From an uncultured Pelagibacteraceae bacterium (GTDB taxonomy: Bacteria; Pseudomonadota; Alphaproteobacteria; Pelagibacterales; Pelagibacteraceae), in contig CACAFZ010000001.1 in the NCBI GenBank assembly GCA_902531885.1, positions 62,001-126,000 on the forward strand: 64,000 nt of DNA, read 5' to 3'. Of the stretch, positions 61,205 through 64,000 are shown piece by piece (positions within the stretch are counted from its first letter, which is position 1; each line of letters begins with the position of its first letter). The notes below the pieces were generated by a model. The model saw nothing but the letters and a program-made list of their open reading frames with translations. It ran no database searches and was not told the origin of the DNA. The translations under genes and the position numbers were made by a program.

Positions 61205-62371
61205 TTAAGCACTTCTAAAAAGTTTAGTCATAATAAATTCTTTATGTCCTAGTACTTCTGCGCAAGTTAATCGACCATTGGCTGCTCTAACTGTAGTTTT
61301 GATTAATTCGTCGCCAGCTTGGTCCATATTCATTTCTCTTTTTAAAATTTTGGATACATCTAAATCGATATGCTCCTTCATATTTACTGCTGTGCTTGGA
61401 TTTCCAGTTAATTTAACAACAGGTTCAATTGCATTACCAATTATATTTCCTTGTCCGGTTGGGAATAAATGAATGTTAAAACCAGCAGCAGCTTGTAAAG
61501 TTAAACATTCCCCAGCAGCAGATGATGTGTCCATAAAATAAAGACCTGGTCCTTTTTTTGGTTCTTCAGCAGGAGTTAATACATCGATAAACTTTCGTGA
61601 TCCAATTTTTTGAAAATTACCGAAAGCTTTTTCTTCAATAGTTGTAAGACCTCCAGCAATATTACCTGCTGTTGGTTGACTTTCTGATAGATCATTTGTT
61701 GCTTCTTTTAAAATAAAATCGTTATAATCACTCCAAGTTTTCATGAATTTTTTAGAAGCCTCTGGTGTAGCACCTCTAGTTGCACATACTTTTTCAGCTC
61801 CTGTAAGTTCTGAGGTTTCACCAAAACACAAATGAACTCCTAAAGGTTCTAATTTATCCATTAAATTACCAACTGCAGGATTAGCAGCCATTCCAGAAGT
61901 TGTATCTGATTCTCCACATTTAACTGAAATCCATAAATCACTTAAAGGACATTCTTCTCTTTGTTTTTCAGAAGCCCATTGAGAAAATTCTTGAGCTTTT
62001 TGTGAAGCTTTCATTATAGTTTTAATGTCTCCACTTCCTTCAATACTAAAACCTTCTACTGGTTTTCCAGTAGTTGCTATTGCATCTACAATTCTCTTGG
62101 TCCACTTTGGTTCTATACCAATAACAACACATGCAGCAACATTAGGATTTTTTCCAGTTCCTATCATTGTATCAAAAAATAATTCTAGATCTGCTCCAAA
62201 CTGAAGTCTTCCATATGCATGAGGTATTGCAAAAGTTCCTTTTATATTATTAGCAACAGCTTCTGCACATGCATTAGAAATATCGTCCACAGGAAGAATG
62301 ACCACATGGTTTCTTGTTCCCACTCTTCCATTCTCTCTTTTATAGCCTAAAAAACTTTTTGGAATTTCCAT
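61205..62371 (-). CDS. suyB: (R)-sulfolactate sulfo-lyase beta subunit
   Basis: The 388-residue protein is of the altronate dehydratase (UxaA_C) family, with [19 protein letters not shown] at residues 9-27 and the cysteine-containing stretches [11 protein letters not shown] (about residue 165) and [19 protein letters not shown]. Preceded by a separate SAF subunit (SuyA), and next to Xsc and Apr, sulfolactate lyase is more likely than altronate dehydratase. It splits sulfolactate to pyruvate and sulfite. Confidence 0.86.
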   Translation of the reverse strand: MEIPKSFLGYKRENGRVGTRNHVVILPVDDISNACAEAVANNIKGTFAIPHAYGRLQFGADLELFFDTMIGTGKNPNVAACVVIGIEPKWTKRIVDAIATTGKPVEGFSIEGSGDIKTIMKASQKAQEFSQWASEKQREECPLSDLWISVKCGESDTTSGMAANPAVGNLMDKLEPLGVHLCFGETSELTGAEKVCATRGATPEASKKFMKTWSDYNDFILKEATNDLSESQPTAGNIAGGLTTIEEKAFGNFQKIGSRKFIDVLTPAEEPKKGPGLYFMDTSSAAGECLTLQAAAGFNIHLFPTGQGNIIGNAIEPVVKLTGNPSTAVNMKEHIDLDVSKILKREMNMDQAGDELIKTTVRAANGRLTCAEVLGHKEFIMTKLFRSA

Positions 62372-62372
62372 A

Positions 62373-62660
62373 TTACCACTTTTTGGTTTTTACATTATGA
62401 ACATGAACATGTTCACCTTTTTTAATTGATTTTACAACTTTTCCAATATCATGTCCGTATTTAATAATTGTATCACCTTCTTTAAAATCTATCATAGCAA
62501 TTTTATGACCTAGAGGAATTTCACTAATAGATTTGATTTTTGTTGAAGAGTCATCTTCCATTATCCAACATTCACAATCTTGTCCTTTATTGACTTTTTC
62601 TATTACAATTACACCCACATTGTCTTTTTTATCGTGGATTATTATATCTGTATTAGCCAT
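62373..62660 (-). CDS. suyA: (R)-sulfolactate sulfo-lyase alpha subunit (SAF domain)
   Basis: The 95-residue SAF-domain protein has [22 protein letters not shown], followed by [18 protein letters not shown], the pattern of UxaA N-terminal domains. One base separates it from suyB. It is the first gene of the minus-strand pair and diverges from xsc. Confidence 0.86.
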   Translation of the reverse strand: MANTDIIIHDKKDNVGVIVIEKVNKGQDCECWIMEDDSSTKIKSISEIPLGHKIAMIDFKEGDTIIKYGHDIGKVVKSIKKGEHVHVHNVKTKKW

Positions 62661-62707
62661 GTGACTTAATTTCTTTGTAGAAAATTAAGCTGAATTTATA
62701 TATTAAT

Positions 62708-62722
62708 TTTGCGTTTGCAAAC
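62708..62722. promoter_or_regulatory. Putative operator palindrome in the suyA-xsc divergent gap
   Basis: GTTTGCAAAC (62713-62722) is a perfect 10-bp palindrome and overlaps TTTGC/GCAAA arms starting at 62708. It is midway between the two divergent starts. A regulator of sulfonate use could bind here; the regulator is not identified. Confidence 0.4.
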
Positions 62723-62750
62723 AAATTTTTTTTAGAAAGGTTTTTTATTT

Positions 62751-64000
62751 ATGACAAAAATGACCACAGAAGAAGCATTTATAAAAGTTCTTCAAATGCA
62801 CGGGATCGAACATGCATTTGGAATTATTGGATCTGCGTTTATGCCAATTTCAGATCTTTTTCCAAAAGCTGGAATAACTTTTTGGGATGTAGCACATGAA
62901 ACTAACGGAGGGTTGATTGCTGATGGTTATACTAGAGCTACTGGAAAAATGTCAATGGTGATTGCACAAAATGGACCAGGAATAACAGGGTTGGTCACAC
63001 CAATCAAAACTGCTTATTGGAATCATACACCTTTACTTTTGGTGACTCCTCAAGCTGCAAATAAAACTATGGGACAAGGTGGCTTTCAAGAAGTAGAACA
63101 AATGAATTTATTTAAAGATATGGTTTGTTATCAAGAAGAAGTAAGAGATCCTTCAAGAATGGCTGAAGTATTAAATAGAGTAATTGAAAAAGCATTTAGA
63201 GGATCAGCTCCAGCACAAATCAATGTACCAAGAGATTATTGGACTCAAGTTATAGATATAGATTTACCCCCTATAGTTAGATTTGAAAGACAGGGAGGTG
63301 GTAAGGAAGCAATAGATAAGGCGGCAAAAATACTTTCGGAAGCAAAATTTCCAGTAATTCTATCAGGAGCTGGGGTTGTCATTGGAGACGCTATAGAGGA
63401 TTGTAAAAAATTGGCAGAAAAATTAGATGCTCCTGTATGTAGCGGCTACCAACACAATGATAGTTTTCCAGGCAGTCATCCTTTAGCAGTTGGACCATTG
63501 GGTTACAACGGTTCTAAAGCAGCGATGCAATTAATCTCTAAAGCAGATGTGGTTTTAGCTTTAGGCACAAGATTAAATCCTTTCTCTACTTTACCAGGTT
63601 ATGGAATCGATTACTGGCCAAAAAAAGCATCAATAATTCAAGTTGATATGAATCCAGATAGAATTGGTTTAACAAAAAAAGTAACAGTAGGAATATGTGG
63701 AGATGCAAAAATGGTGTCTCAACAATTATTAACAAAATTATCTAAAAATGCTGGAGACAACGGTAGAGAGGAAAGAAAAAATTCTATTCACCAAACAAAG
63801 TCTGCTTGGCTTCAAACATTAAGTGGTTTAGATCACGAAGATGATGACCCAGGAACAGTTTGGAATAAGGAAGCTAGAGACAGAGATAAAGATAGAATGT
63901 CCCCAAGACAAGCTTGGAGAGCAATTCAAGCAGCAATGCCTCAAGAAGCTATAATTTCTAGTGACATAGGAAATAATTGTGCAATTGGAAATGCATATCC
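62751..64000 (+). CDS. xsc: Sulfoacetaldehyde acetyltransferase, 3' end missing
   Basis: The frame is open from the ATG at 62751 to the window end, giving 416 residues of about 590. The N-terminus (MTKMTTEEAFIKVLQMHGIE) and GIIGSAFMPISDLFPKAG, YWNHTPLLLVTPQAANKT and GQGGFQEVEQMNLF match Xsc rather than other ThDP enzymes. It cleaves sulfoacetaldehyde with phosphate to acetyl phosphate and sulfite. AGAAAGG lies 10 bases before the start. It diverges from suyAB. Confidence 0.92.
   Translation, partial: MTKMTTEEAFIKVLQMHGIEHAFGIIGSAFMPISDLFPKAGITFWDVAHETNGGLIADGYTRATGKMSMVIAQNGPGITGLVTPIKTAYWNHTPLLLVTPQAANKTMGQGGFQEVEQMNLFKDMVCYQEEVRDPSRMAEVLNRVIEKAFRGSAPAQINVPRDYWTQVIDIDLPPIVRFERQGGGKEAIDKAAKILSEAKFPVILSGAGVVIGDAIEDCKKLAEKLDAPVCSGYQHNDSFPGSHPLAVGPLGYNGSKAAMQLISKADVVLALGTRLNPFSTLPGYGIDYWPKKASIIQVDMNPDRIGLTKKVTVGICGDAKMVSQQLLTKLSKNAGDNGREERKNSIHQTKSAWLQTLSGLDHEDDDPGTVWNKEARDRDKDRMSPRQAWRAIQAAMPQEAIISSDIGNNCAIGNAY

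Noticed and set aside
61205-62660. Altronate dehydratase UxaA
   Set aside because: Split SAF and catalytic subunits next to xsc and apr genes, with no uronate genes, favour sulfolactate sulfo-lyase.

Overview
The window is strongly A+T-rich and densely coding. Genes overlap by 1-8 bases (ATGA and TAATG junctions), intergenic gaps are very short, and no gap exceeds about 260 bases. Gene content (BHMT plus dimethylglycine/sarcosine dehydrogenases, a THI-box-controlled ThiV symporter, the AprMBA cluster, SuyAB and Xsc) points to a streamlined marine alphaproteobacterium of the SAR11/Pelagibacterales type. This is inference from gene content and sequence style; no rRNA or tRNA gene is present to confirm it.

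Layout. 1-2.9 kb: a 5'-truncated unknown gene, a DUF3726 gene, a 51-aa zinc-ribbon-like ORF and a YIP1-type membrane protein. 2.9-10.6 kb (minus strand): a methylated-osmolyte cluster with BHMT, a DMGDH/sarcosine-dehydrogenase-family enzyme, a betaine-type ABC binding protein and permease (no ATPase gene), a short MetF-like protein and a LigM-like GcvT-family demethylase. 10.7-27.5 kb (plus strand): a methyltransferase, a Rieske oxygenase, an M24-fold protein whose metal/active-site spacing matches DMSP lyase DddP, a P-loop kinase, an autotransporter, an HxGH nucleotidyltransferase, a 2OG-Fe(II) oxygenase, L-carnitine dehydrogenase, an ECHDC3-like hydratase, MsrA, a second DMGDH-family enzyme, EtfB, EtfA and ETF-QO. 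27.5-31.7 kb: a 2OG oxygenase, DUF2237, HisI, FolE, AcuI and a LysR regulator. 31.7-36.6 kb: a ferric-iron ABC transporter behind a Fur-box-like palindrome, then an EamA transporter. 36.6-41.7 kb: a PiT-like permease, Zur, ZnuB, ZnuC, ZnuA and a TauE/SafE protein. 41.8-55.9 kb: ThiV behind a TPP riboswitch, then housekeeping genes (RseP, HU, RecX, CysQ, MnmA, MetC) and a pabB-pabA-pabC operon. 56-64 kb: AprM, AprB, AprA, a TauE-like exporter, cytochrome c, SuyB/SuyA and a 3'-truncated Xsc.

How the parts fit. BHMT and the DMGDH-family enzymes can strip methyl groups from glycine betaine (carnitine can feed in through carnitine dehydrogenase). EtfAB and ETF-QO pass the electrons to quinone, and the one-carbon units go to tetrahydrofolate. 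FolE and PabABC supply parts of folate synthesis. The DddP-like protein and AcuI are two steps of the DMSP cleavage route (DMSP to acrylate; acryloyl-CoA to propionyl-CoA). SuyAB and Xsc release sulfite from sulfolactate and sulfoacetaldehyde, which AprBA could oxidise to APS or a TauE-type protein could export. Fe, Zn and thiamin-precursor uptake are each preceded by a recognisable regulatory element.

Intergenic regions without genes: 37566-37785 (220 bases) holds only short AT-rich repeats and presumably the promoter of the PiT-like gene; 44401-44548 holds the HU promoter. No CRISPR array, insertion sequence, prophage, tRNA or rRNA was seen.
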